A DNA stretch of 64,000 bases, from NCBI RefSeq assembly GCF_030272615.1, contig NW_026728917.1:62001-126000 (forward strand). Direction: 5' to 3'. The notes below the pieces were generated by a model that saw only the letters and a list, made by a program, of their open reading frames with translations, ran no database searches and was not told the DNA's origin. The number at the start of each line of letters is the position of its first letter. Position 1 is the first letter of the stretch. Shown here piece by piece: positions 11,069 through 21,410 of this stretch. This DNA comes from Cryptomeria japonica. Taxonomy: Eukaryota; Streptophyta; Pinopsida; Cupressales; Cupressaceae. Made by a program: the position numbers and the translations under genes.

Positions 11069-13230
11069 ACATATATATGTTATGTTCGATGCAATGTTGT
11101 GATTATTTTGAGGAAATATTTTGATACATGTATCTTATGTACAATGGTGAAATTTTATTTGGAGTTGAAATTATTCCCATATCCTTCTATCTACCTATTA
11201 CACACATTTATTCCCATGAATAGTTACCCAACCTTATATGTGCATGCTGCCATACATTTTGTTTATATTTAAGAAGTTATGACGCTCACCCTTACAAAAA
11301 AATCTCATCTAGTTCTTACTTGTCTAGATCTAATCATTTGATTGTGTAAGATTATTTTTCTAGTCACATGATTGACCACAAAATTCGGCACCTAAGCCTC
11401 ATATTTAAAAATTAATAAATATAATTAATTTTCACCAAATAATCCTTTTTACTTTCACCTAGAGTTGAAAAAAAAAAGAAGCTTACATCATTAGGTGTTA
11501 TGAGTTACAATTTAATGAAATTTAGTTTTATTTATTCCATATTTGTCATCTTTCAAGAATCCTCTCTCATTGTCTAGTATTAAAGTAGAATAAATAGTGA
11601 AACATTTAGATTTAATAAATGAAAAAGAATAACAAACTTGTAATTGATAGCCCTTGCTTGCTATCATCAATATTTGTACATTTTCTAGGGATTTAATTAA
11701 GGAAATTTATCTCTTAAAGACATAATAAAGATCATTCAAGTTATTTCAAACTATTGATAGTCTCGAGATGTTTAAGAAGATAAGACTAGATTGAGTTTCA
11801 CCTAGAGGGAAGCAAAATGTTTGTCAAGCCATAAGAATATAAAGATTTCATGATCACAAATTCGACCCATAATTCTAATCTTTAACTTTATAGAACAAAG
11901 GATTAATATAGAATTTGAGACCATATTTATGAAGAGAGATTGCCTTTCTAAATTACAAAGATAAAATAATCTAGAATCTTCATTAGAAATCAAAATTAGT
12001 TAATCAAAATATTACATACCCTTATTCATGATATGTATTTCTAAATATAATAGATATAGTTATCAATTTTCTATTACCCACCTATCTTTAATTAATTCAA
12101 ACTAAGGGGACATTTTGATAAGTAATGTTCTCTTTTGTTCTCAAATTTCACTTGTAAGATACAAGCTACCAATGGGACATTTGTTTTTCTATTTTGTAGG
12201 TTCTCATGATGAGAGCATGTTGAAAGTATATAGTTAAATTATTATTTAAGTTATCATGTCTTAATAGGGTTGATTACTTATATGGACACATCAACTTCAT
12301 ATAATCTATATCTAATTAGATATCAAATTTACATGAACATTTTTGAGTGCTATAATATTTTTGATGCATGATCAATTAGGATTCAGACACAATTCAATGT
12401 AACGGAAAATATAATTATGAAACTAGCATATATATGTTATTTTCTATGCAATATTGTGAATATTTTTAGGAAATGCTTGGATACATATATCTTATGAACA
12501 ATACTGCAATATTGTATGGAATTTTGACTATTCTCCTATCCTTAGGTATATTAATATACATATGCATTCCCATGAATAGTTACCTAATTTTATATGCGCA
12601 CACTACCATACATTATACTTATCTAAGAAGTTATGACACTTATCCACACACGAACTCTCATCTAGTTCTTTTTTCCTTAGATCTAGTCATTTGATTGTCT
12701 AGGATCATTTCTATAGTCACATGATTGACCACATAATTACACACCTTAGCCTCATATTTAAACAAAAATAAATAAATAAATTACCAACTAATGCTCTTTA
12801 CCTTCCCCATCTAGAGTTGCAAAAGTACAAGCTTGGATGATCAGATGTTTTGTGTTACTGTGTTACCTATTAATTTTTATGTTTACAAATGATTTTTGTT
12901 GGATTTTTTGGTTTCATATTTATAAATGTAAATTTAGGTTAGTCAAATGTTCATATTTCTTACTTAGTTGAGCAATCTCCTATTTTATTCGTAAAAGTTC
13001 ACTTGTGAGATGGAAGCTATTCATGGAATATTTTTCTTCTATCTTTTAGGCTCTCATAAGGAATGCATTTTTAATGATGTACTTGTATGATCATGTCTAG
13101 ATAAGGTCCCTTACTTTATATGGACCCACCCTCTTTTGTAATGAAGAGAGATTGCATTTCCAAATACAAAGGCAAAATAATCTATCCATTCATCAAGAAC
13201 CCACAATCTTCAATCAAAAGACTAAACACC
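11069..13230 (+). repeat. Diverged direct duplication, units about 1.1 and 0.8 kb (copy A)
   Basis: Unit 1 (about 11069-12230) and unit 2 (about 12427-13230) share many blocks in the same order. Examples are CCCATGAATAGTTACC, AAGAAGTTATGAC, TCACATGATTGACCACA, CTCATATTTAAA and CTAGAGTTG. Order is not fully kept further on: GAAGAGAGATTGC (about 11932 and 13143) and GGTTCTCAT/GGCTCTCAT appear in both but shuffled. No protein domain was recognised. It may be an unrecognised non-autonomous transposon or an old segmental duplication. Confidence 0.7.
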
Positions 13231-13239
13231 CTTATACAC

Positions 13240-13245
13240 TTTATT
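13240..13245 (-). terminator. Possible poly(A) signal of the ankyrin/PGG gene (copy A)
   Basis: AATAAA on the minus strand, 277 bases past the stop codon. Plant poly(A) signals are weak, so this is only a candidate. Confidence 0.3.
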
Positions 13246-13521
13246 TGTTTTCAAGAATCATAAATATAATCATTTAAATATAAAAATAATTTACAAAAAT
13301 ATTATTGACAGTAAATCTAACATTCAACTTGAAGCATACACATATCAAATCAGCTCTAAGCACGCAAGTATCTGATTTGAACACAGATGTAGATACTTTG
13401 TACACTTCTAATAATATGAAAACATTTAATATTATAAGACATAGTTGAATACGATCAAAGTCATGTAGAAATAAGAAGCTGCAACACTGTATCAGACTTG
13501 CAAAAGCAACTTTCCCAAACC

Positions 13522-16181
13522 TTATTTATCGTTCTCATTGCTATGGTAGTATAGGATAGCAAGCCACTTGGTTTTGGACCGGCGCACCAAGTCCAAAAGC
13601 CCCCATCTTTCTAATTTTATCCACACGTATTCCCCCAGACGGTCAGAAAGAAAAGGAAGTAGACCGTTCAGGTGGTTAAACCTAGCCTTCTTCACTGTAA
13701 ACTTTGCAGCCATGTAGAAAAAAGTGAAATTACCACAGAAGCAGATGATCAAGCACGCCCCAAGAATGAACCAAGCCAGCTCGGGATTCATGTTGGAAAG
13801 CATGGCATACACTGCAAGCATGAAGCCATAGGCCGTAAAGGCAAACGTGGCACAAACCAATAGGTTGGTAATACAGAGGAACAATACCTTATTTCCCGTG
13901 GTAATAGGTGTACTCATCTGCCACATCAGCACCACTAAGAGCGACAGAAAGAATGCCACACAATCAAAGATGAGAAAAACCTTGAAGGAGGCCAACGGAA
14001 GCAGAATCGGCGAACCTAAACTCTTGTCTGAGCCAGTTCCAGGCGCAGGCGCAGGCGAAATTCCCGATCCCTTTGAGTCCCCATTTCCATTCCCATCGTC
14101 CGTCACGAAACTGCCCGGAGCAGTGAAAGCTGCCGTAAATGACATTGTCGCTAATAGAACTGCCACCACTAGTTCTGTGTTGCGCCTGTCCTCATATGTT
14201 TTGTCCACCATCTCAACAGCAACCTCATGTTTCTCTGCACTCACCTTTGGAGCGCTGTACAAGAATGGCTTGCGATTGGAAGGATAACTGGCCAGAACTG
14301 AAATTATCTTGTCAGATTCGTGATAGTGCGTGTTCTCTCTCACGATATCAAAGGCCGTTAAGCCTGCCTTGTTGACAGCAAACTTGTTTATCCCCGCTAT
14401 ACAAAGCAACGACTTCACCATCTGAAAAATGCAAACTCAAATAAGTTCATAAAAATTAAATGATCTATTGGAACTAACTATGCATAAAGATTTCTTCTAC
14501 GGAAGTTCTTGCCGTGATGATTTTAATTTCTGTCTTCAGTAGAAATACTTTCAGTAATTTGACTCTATATATAGACGAGATTAGATTAAGAATCTACACA
14601 AACCCAAAACTTATATAGCTGTACACAGTAATTGGTTGAAAGAACAAACTTCAGCAGTGACAAACAGAGGTTTGTATAAAAAGAGACTTACATTCAAGTC
14701 TTTTTTCTTTGCTGCAATATGCAGTGGTGTGTCTCCTTCACTTATCCTCGAAAAAGGAGATTTCATTTCACCCGCATCTGTGTTTCCTCCACTTTTCACG
14801 GGCTCATCTTTTGGATCTTTCTTTTCAGCCGGATCTGTCTTTCCTCCACTTCGCAGAGGCTCTTCATGTGGAGGTTTGTCAAGTCCCTTGTTGACCAAGT
14901 ATGATAAGCCTACCTCTTCGTTCAGGTAATCAACAATTCGCACTTGCCTAACTAGGGCAGCTAAGTGCAGAACGTTCATTCCACAACTATTCCGTATTTC
15001 GACAGCGTCTGGCCTCTCATTTATCAACTCTTGTACTGCTTCCAGATGACCCAATTTCGCTGCCACACAGATGGGAGTTTCTTGGCTGTCATTAACCCAA
15101 TAACACAGTTCGGCCTCAAATTTTATTAACTTCTTTATTATATGCACGTAGTTTCTTTCAACAGCTATATGCAGAGCTGTGTTGCCAAGTTCGTCCTTAC
15201 GTTGGATTAACTGCTTCGCATCTGATAAATTTAGTATATGATCAACTAGATCTGTAAAAGAAGCATCCAAAATCATTGCCTTAAGTTAGATAAGATGTTC
15301 TTCAAGAAGGGCCAAGGGTAAGAGAATGCCTAATTTACCTTTGTTGAAGCGATACAGACCTCAACTAATATAACAACATAAATACAGAATTCAACTAAAT
15401 ACACGAAGAAGTAAAGAAGAACTCATTGGTTATCAACTGTAAACGAACAGAAGCTGAAGTAAAATAGAAACAACATAATCAAACGACTTGAAAAAATAGA
15501 AAGAACTGAAACATGATAGACAATCATCCTCGTGTTATTTAAGATAAAGAAAAAATTGGGGACAAAATGATATTTGTCTTGAACCGTTAAATTAGGAGAT
15601 GCTTAGCAGATACTTTTACAAACTTATAGGCAAAGAAATCCTAAAATCGAAATAAAATAACCTGAATCTCCTCTGTTTACTGCAACAGATAAACAGTTCC
15701 TCTTGTGCACCGTACTTTCGAGTAAGCTCGACGGAGATGCGTCAAATATTGCCTTCACTGTCTCTAAATTGCCGCTTTCGTAGGCTTTGAACAAAGCTGT
15801 TTCATCAAGCTTATTGCGGAGATCCACACCACTTTCTGGTTGTTGGAGTAGAATCTTCACAACGTTGGAGAAACCTCCCTGCGCAGCCAAGTGTAACGCA
15901 GTATCCTTTTCGGCATTGGTAGCATTCACAAGCAGAGGCTTCACTTCGGGATCGGTTTCCTTCAGAAGTTGACGATTGAGTTGCAGGAGCTGTTGAATGA
16001 AGTGTAGATTTCCTACACTAGCAGCCAAATGGAGAAGAGTATTTTCCCCTCCAGGTGTAATATTGTTGAGAGCTGCTTTAAGTTGGGAACTCAGTTGTTG
16101 ATCGATCCTTAAACGCGTTACCGCAGCTTTGAAGGCGTCAGGATCGATCCTTCCGCCGAGTTGTTGACCCTCAGTGGCCAT
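13522..16181 (-). CDS. Ankyrin-repeat PGG-domain membrane protein, 3 exons, 659 aa (copy A)
   Basis: Three exons: 16181-15662, 15251-14692 and 14421-13522. Junctions are CAG|GTTATT, TTTTACAG|AT, AAT|GTAAGT and TTTTTCAG|ATG, and the phases join cleanly (520, 560 and 900 bases). ATG at 16181 is the first in frame. Residues about 45-295 hold seven ankyrin-like repeats (for example NTLLHLAASVGNLHFI, DTALHLAAQGGFSNVV, NTALHIAVERNYVHII). A charged linker at 298-343 follows, with a duplicated EPxxSGGxTD segment, then an eighth repeat (DTPLHIAAKKKDLN-MVKSLL). Residues 436-600 form the PGG domain (RRNTELVVAVLLATMSF) with four membrane segments near 444-460, 506-528, 538-567 and 574-599. The signature PGG is PGS here. 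Relatives such as Arabidopsis ACD6 are defence and cell-death membrane proteins; that role is inferred for this gene. No canonical TATA box was seen upstream. Confidence 0.92.
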
Positions 16182-16905
16182 GCTAAATATCTGCCGTTAC
16201 AGCCTTCAACACCAAGGCACGCTTCTTTGTAATAGGATTGAATAATACTACATTCAGTATTATGCCAGAAACTACATAATAGAATATGTGGTCTCAGTTT
16301 TTCCACAAGGGAAACATTAAAAATACAAGTATCCACATCTTACACTTCAGGGTTTCCACAACTTTAGTTGGAATCTCACTTTTTCTTTCGTTGGAACAGA
16401 TACAACATTTTGACCTTGACTGGGTGCAAATAACCAGTGTTAATTAGCTTTGATTGGGTGCCAAGTAATTACTCTAGTTTGGTGCGAATAATATGACTAT
16501 GGGGTGTTCTGCTAGAACATTATTTTTTTAATACTTGAAGTGATCCTACACGTCAAAATTACTACAACTTTTTCATAGTTGGAATGTCTATTTTTCTTAG
16601 ATGAAAGTGTACATTGAAATCAAATACAAATTTTTTTTATCATTTATAATTTAATAATTTATTCTATGTGAAATATGTACACATTTTATTTAATGTTGAG
16701 TTTATTTCAGTGGATTAGATAATTATTTAATATAGTTATATTTCAATAAACGATATAACTGTTGTTTAAATTAATTTCTTTCTTTTCATTCTATCATTCT
16801 TATTCAATTACATATATTTTCATACATTGCACATTATGTTGTCTTTATTTACACACATTTTTATACATGTACCATTTACTATAACCGATGCACTGCAAAA
16901 TAGGA
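16182..16905. promoter_or_regulatory. Upstream region of the ankyrin/PGG gene, no clear motif (copy A)
   Basis: AT-rich stretch between the start codon and the Gypsy LTR at 16906. It must hold the 5' UTR and core promoter if the gene uses its own. I saw no canonical TATA box in the first 250 bases. The nearest strong TATA on the same strand is in the LTR at about 17349-17357, which points toward this gene. Confidence 0.35.
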
Positions 16906-18339
16906 TGTTAGGAACACAAACAAAAGACTCAAGAATCAACTGTTAGTGTTAGTATCATAAACGAAATACGATCCTAAGCAAGCATATGAAGAGAGATCAA
17001 ACATTTAATGGAAAGTATGCAAAAACAAAAGAAAGACACAAGACCCTTCCAAATGCTTGCCAACATGTTCATAGTAGCTTCTCCCTTGTTCCTCTCCTCT
17101 CCAAGTTCCACATGAGTGTAGCCCTTAGCTCTTTGCACTACTATGGAAGTCTTATGGAGATTCAAGATTTATGAAAAATGATTTAAAATATGCAAATGCA
17201 AGCGAAATATGAGAAAGCCTAATTAAGCTATCTTGGTTTTAACCAAAATAACAATGTAGATTAGATGACTCCTAAAATGATCTCTTAAATTTCACTATAG
17301 ATTAGATGCATACAAGATTTCTGGATCTGAATTATGAAGGAATGGGCTCTATTTATAGGAAAAATAGGGCAATGGATGGTTGAGATTAAGTAATCTCAAC
17401 AAGGGTCAAGATAGAAAGATTTATGATCCATGTGAGGGCTTTCAACCCAATCCCAGGATGACAAATGCCAACATGAGATGGCTTGAGAGGAGAGGGAAGA
17501 AGCATTAAATGCTTGAAATGACATGAAGGTTAGGTTAGGAGTTAAGGTTAAGCTTGAGTTGAATGAATAAAGTCGCTATCCAATGAATAATGCCTTTATC
17601 CAATGGCTAAACTCTTGTACAAGAGTTAGTGGGTGAGTTGAGTTAACCATTAATGCTTGAAGAGACCCATGAGTCAAAAGGATGGTTAAGTTAGAGGAAA
17701 GTCTCTAACCATGTGGGTGAGTTGAGTTAAGCATTAATGGTCATGTAAGAGCCATTAATGGTTTGGAATACTTTAGGCGTTAACCTGTTGAATACATAAA
17801 GCCTTTAATGCTTTTCAAAGACTTTGAGGCTTTGAGAAGCGACTTCAAGTTGCCTAGGAATGTGACAATATTTAGGAAATGGATTAGGCAAATTAGGAAT
17901 GGTTTAGAAGAATTTAGAAAGTGGTTAGAATTGTCTAGAAGGGGATTTAAGATGTAAGTGGGTTTGGTGGGTGAGGGAAAATAGGATTTTAATTAAAATA
18001 AAATTCATTTATTTCAACTAAATAGGTGCAACTTGCATTTGTAGGAGAATGCAAGTGGGGGGAGGGGGGGAGTAGTTTAAGGATTTAAATAAATATTTTA
18101 TTATTTATTTAAAAGAGGAAAGAGGGTTAAATTCAATAAATATGTTTTATTCATTTAATTCCTTAAGAATGTAGCTTAATTAATATTTAAATAAATTGAA
18201 TAATTTATTTAATTAATAGGAGAAGAGGCTGAGGATGAATTAATTAAATTTTAATTTAATTAACTGATTATTAATAGTTAAATAATCAAATAAATAGTAA
18301 ATATTCATTTAATTAAATGGACAGATTTATGTGACTACT
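16906..18339 (-). mobile_element. Gypsy-type LTR, minus orientation, about 1.43 kb (copy A)
   Basis: On the minus strand the LTR begins near 18339 (AGTAGTCACATAAATC, probably once TG...). It has AT-rich U3 blocks of ATTAATTAAATAAAT type, a good TATA box (CTATAAATAG, 17349-17358), and ends CCTAACA at 16906. A polypurine tract (AGAGGGGCAAA, 18350-18340) sits just upstream on this strand, which makes it a 3' LTR with the internal region at higher coordinates. Its start resembles that of the plus-strand LTR at 22369 (TGTAGACACCTAAAA), so the two belong to related families. No matching 5' LTR on this strand was found. Confidence 0.6.
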
Positions 18340-18350
18340 TTTGCCCCTCT
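18340..18350 (-). promoter_or_regulatory. Polypurine tract of the minus-strand Gypsy element (copy A)
   Basis: AGAGGGGCAAA on the minus strand, immediately upstream of the LTR start. In LTR retrotransposons this purine run primes plus-strand DNA synthesis. Confidence 0.55.
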
Positions 18351-18647
18351 TTGAGACGGTGCGGTTTATCACATCGTTTCAAAGAAAGAAAAATAGGTGT
18401 GAAGAAATATGCCCCATAAATGTTAATTTAGTGGGTGCTATGTCCCCTCGACAGATGGGCTAAAAAATTTCAAAAAATCGGGTGATCTCTCGAAAAAGAA
18501 CAAGAAGTTGAGGGGAGGTAGAATACAAGAAATTAGCAATAACGGTGAAATGATGGGAGAAAAATGGGGGTAAAATGAGGAAATGAGAGACGTTGGAAGT
18601 TTAGAGGGACCACAACAGTAAGCGGGGTGAATTAGGGTTAGGGCTGG

Positions 18648-18800
18648 ATGGTATATATGGGGGGGAAGGGGAAAAAATAGGCTCATTTGCACCTATCTCC
18701 TTGGCAGTTTAGAGCTCTGATAGGGAATTTTTGGTGAAGGAGTGAGCAACGATCATCATGCCTATGCCTATAGAAGATCACCGGCTAGAGTGGATCTGTC
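18648..18800 (+). promoter_or_regulatory. Possible promoter and first exon of the PMD relic (copy A)
   Basis: A TATA-like GGTATATATGG (about 18650) lies 108 bases before an ATG at 18758, which opens a 29-codon frame (MPMPIEDHRLEWICRFQQ...). This could be a first exon spliced to the long frame at 19431, where GTGTGTAG gives a usable acceptor. No convincing donor was found, so exon 1 is only a suggestion. Confidence 0.3.
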
Positions 18801-18899
18801 GATTCCAACAGCCAGACAACTACAAACCAGCTATACACAAATTTTGAATTTTGTGTTTTGTGCATTTTTGGCATGTTTTTTCAGGCATCAAAGTCCAAT

Positions 18900-19185
18900 C
18901 AAGATAATAGCGCTAAAACCATGTTTTAATGCTATTGTCGCCTAGAATAGCACTATTATGCCGCAATGGTGCTATTGTATAGTAGTTGTAGCGCTTGTGT
19001 TAGGTTTAGTGCTTTCATTACATAGTAGTAGTGGTATTGTAGTATTAGCACGTTTGTATGTTTGTTGTAGTGCTGTTGTTATTGAATAGCATTGTTGTGT
19101 AGTTAATTTAGCGTGTTTGATTGTTTAGCACTTTTGTGCACAAATTGTGGCGCTATTGTGAGCAGAATAGCACTATTGTGATAAA
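18900..19185 (+). repeat. Degenerate array of TAGCGCTATTGTG-like motifs (copy A)
   Basis: About ten or more imperfect copies of a short motif (variants AGCACTATTGTG, GGTGCTATTG, GTAGCGCTTGTG, GTAGTGCTGTTG) recur at irregular 15-35 base spacing. The stretch lies between the putative exon 1 and the main PMD frame, so it would be intronic or 5' UTR sequence. Confidence 0.65.
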
Positions 19186-19430
19186 AATTCCCCAGTGTTA
19201 GAGAACATAGCCTGATGTCTCAGTTGATTGTTTGATTGGTTGTTTTGGTGAATTATAGCAGCCCCCTTGAGACTAGGTCATTATGATAAATGTCTGTTGT
19301 AGTCTAGGATTGCCATAATCGATTACCTATTGAGACCCGAAGATACTTGATCAAAGTATCTGTTGATAGTCTAGGTTGAAAACTTAAGAAAGTTTGTACC
19401 AAAACAACTAATGTTTGTTGATGTGTGTAG

Positions 19431-21410
19431 GAGGACGTGCCTGTTCTACAGATGCCGGAGCAGCATCCTGCCACATAGCAGCTGACAGAGGCAGACAGAT
19501 TCTGCGTCGCTGCGACTAGTTTGTACGATATGATCTATCGTCCCGTGATTCGGATGAATTGCGGACTGATGACAGCACTGGCCGAGCATTGGCATAGTGA
19601 GATATGTACCTTCTACCTGGCGATGGGAGAGATGACAGTGATGCTAGAGGATGTGTGGAGGATACTACACATCCTGATTAGAGGGGAGCTGGTGACCTAT
19701 GATCAAGCATTAGGGACGACGACGGTGTAGAGAATATTTGCTGATGATGTTTATATTGAGGATGACTTTGTATCCTAGGAGGACATAGTAGCATTGTATG
19801 AGCCTTTACCAATAGTTTTATCCAGGATCGTCGGGGGTTTGGTGTGCCCCGACTGACGTTCACATGGACTAGCCGTTGGTTGGGACCAGGTGATTGAGAA
19901 GATGATGACTGAGAGGACCCACTATGCCTGGGGACCATGTGTGCTAGCACATATTTATAGGGAGCTACACGAGGTGGTGTACCGAGAGAAGAGATCACTA
20001 GCAGTAGGGATCACATTACTACACATCTGGGCTTGGGAGCACTTGCCAGTCACACGAACAGTCTACTTGATATTTAGGGTGATATATCAGCCCTATGTTT
20101 ATATGTATGGAGGGATGATGAGCCAGCCCCATCTGAGGAAGTTGGATTTTTTGTGACGGGCTTTAGATGACCTAGATACAGTGATATGGAGGTTGTATAT
20201 CGAGTGTGAGCCTTGGGAGGATGATGCAGAAGTGCTACTGTATGTATTTATGACACACTTTTTGATTGGGTGCACATCCTACCTTATAGAGAGACAGGTG
20301 CCAGGGAGAGTGATGAGGCAGTTTTGACGGAGGTAGGGATTGTCGAGAGGCTCAGGGGAGTATGCATGGGTAGTACGGGAGAGATTTTAGTGGGGACCAA
20401 TGTTACCATATGATCAGGCCTTGATAGAGTTCCAGAATTTACAGGCGAGACCAGGGCATATGAGGCCTGAGATTGTCGATGCAGGGGTGACAGAGGAGTA
20501 CACACAGTATCATACTGCACATCTGATTATATAGATTTCAGATCCGATCGAGCCTATACCACCTTTTGAGGATGAGAGGAGATGATAAAGGAGGAAGAGA
20601 GGAGGTCGAGGAGTAGGAGGAGGAGATGGAGGTGGTGGAGGAGGATTTGGTGGAGCAGGAAAAGGTGGAGGAGGAGATGGAGGTGGTGGAGTATTTGGTG
20701 GAGCAGGAGGAGGTGGAGGACGAGGAGGATTTGGTGGTGGAGGGGGATTTGGAGGTGGAGGTGGTGGAGGAGGATGATTACAGAGGAGAGGTAGAGGGGG
20801 AGAGTCGTTGCGACTATCACAGGGTCCACTGATACGAGGGGCTGCCAAAGAAGGAGGTAGGGATATTGGTGGGGGTGTAGTGCCTATGGAGATGGGAGAG
20901 GGAGCCATAGGTGGAGGAGAGGTTCCTATGGAGATGGGAGGGGGAGAGATAGGTGGAGGAGATGGAGATGTATGGGAGTATATGATTTTACACTCACAGA
21001 CTCGGTTAGAGGATAGCGAGGCAGAGATTGCAGCTAGAGATGTCCAACTATTTGCATGGGAGGTGGAGCTGACTGTAGTGAGGAAAGAGAGAGATGATCT
21101 GGTGGACAGGTTGAGGGAGGTGCAGGATAGAGTCCAAGTCTTGGAGGGAGCATAGGCATAGGGTCCAACTGAGGTGGTGTTGAGGGAGATGTGACAGGCA
21201 AGTGGAGAGATTGACTATTGGTGGGGAATATATGAGCTGGTTGTGCCAGTTAGTCAGCAAGCACTGAGCTATTCTAAGATGCGGTGGGCAAGATCAAAGT
21301 GGTCACAGAGGGCTCAGAGAAGTGGGGGTGTTATGGGTCCTCCTCAGTGAGGTGGTGGGGGAGGAGTAGGGGGTAGTCGTGGTGCAGCATCTGGCCAGAG
21401 TGCCATTTGA
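19431..21410 (+). pseudogene. Plant mobile domain (PMD, MAIN-like) reading frame with 16 internal stops (copy A)
   Basis: One frame of 660 codons runs from 19431 to the TGA at 21408. It starts EDVPVLQMPEQHPAT and then gives MTALAEHWHSEICTFYLAMG with EMTVMLEDVWRILHILIRGE (about 19557-19680), then GPCVLAHIYRELHEVVYREK and LLHIWAWEHLPV (about 19929-20055). These are core blocks of the plant mobile domain. After it come GPMLPYDQALIEFQNLQARP, a glycine-rich stretch (20590-20775) and a heptad-like segment (RLEDSEAEIAARDVQLFAWE onward, 21003-21150). Internal stops lie at 19476, 19728, 19776, 19854, 20154, 20325, 20334, 20388, 20532, 20583, 20586, 20775, 21153, 21159, 21192 and 21348. PMD proteins occur as host genes (MAIN, MAIL1) and inside transposons; this one lies antisense to a Gypsy LTR. 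Confidence 0.85.
20590..20775 (+). repeat. GGA/GGT-rich low-complexity segment encoding poly-Gly (copy A)
   Basis: An almost pure G/A/T run on the plus strand codes for repeated G-G-G-G-D-G-G-G and G-G-F-G-G-A units within the PMD frame. The complementary strand gives a spurious proline-rich open frame. Such purine-strand runs can form G-quadruplexes or slip in replication, yet copies A and B appear identical here. Confidence 0.8.

Noticed and set aside
12473-12694. Plus-strand 73-codon open frame
   Set aside because: Falls inside the diverged AT-rich duplication. The matching region at 11115-11340 has no corresponding frame.
13847-14287. Plus-strand 146-codon open frame
   Set aside because: Antisense shadow of ankyrin gene exon 3, whose minus-strand frame carries clear ankyrin and PGG motifs.
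20510-20908. Minus-strand proline-rich open frame (132 codons)
   Set aside because: It is the complement of the glycine-rich part of the PMD frame; low complexity with no family signature.
19431-21410. Stop codons in the PMD frame repaired by U-to-C RNA editing
   Set aside because: Such editing is known from organelles of some land plants, not nuclear transposons. Methylation-driven C-to-T decay explains the pattern more simply.
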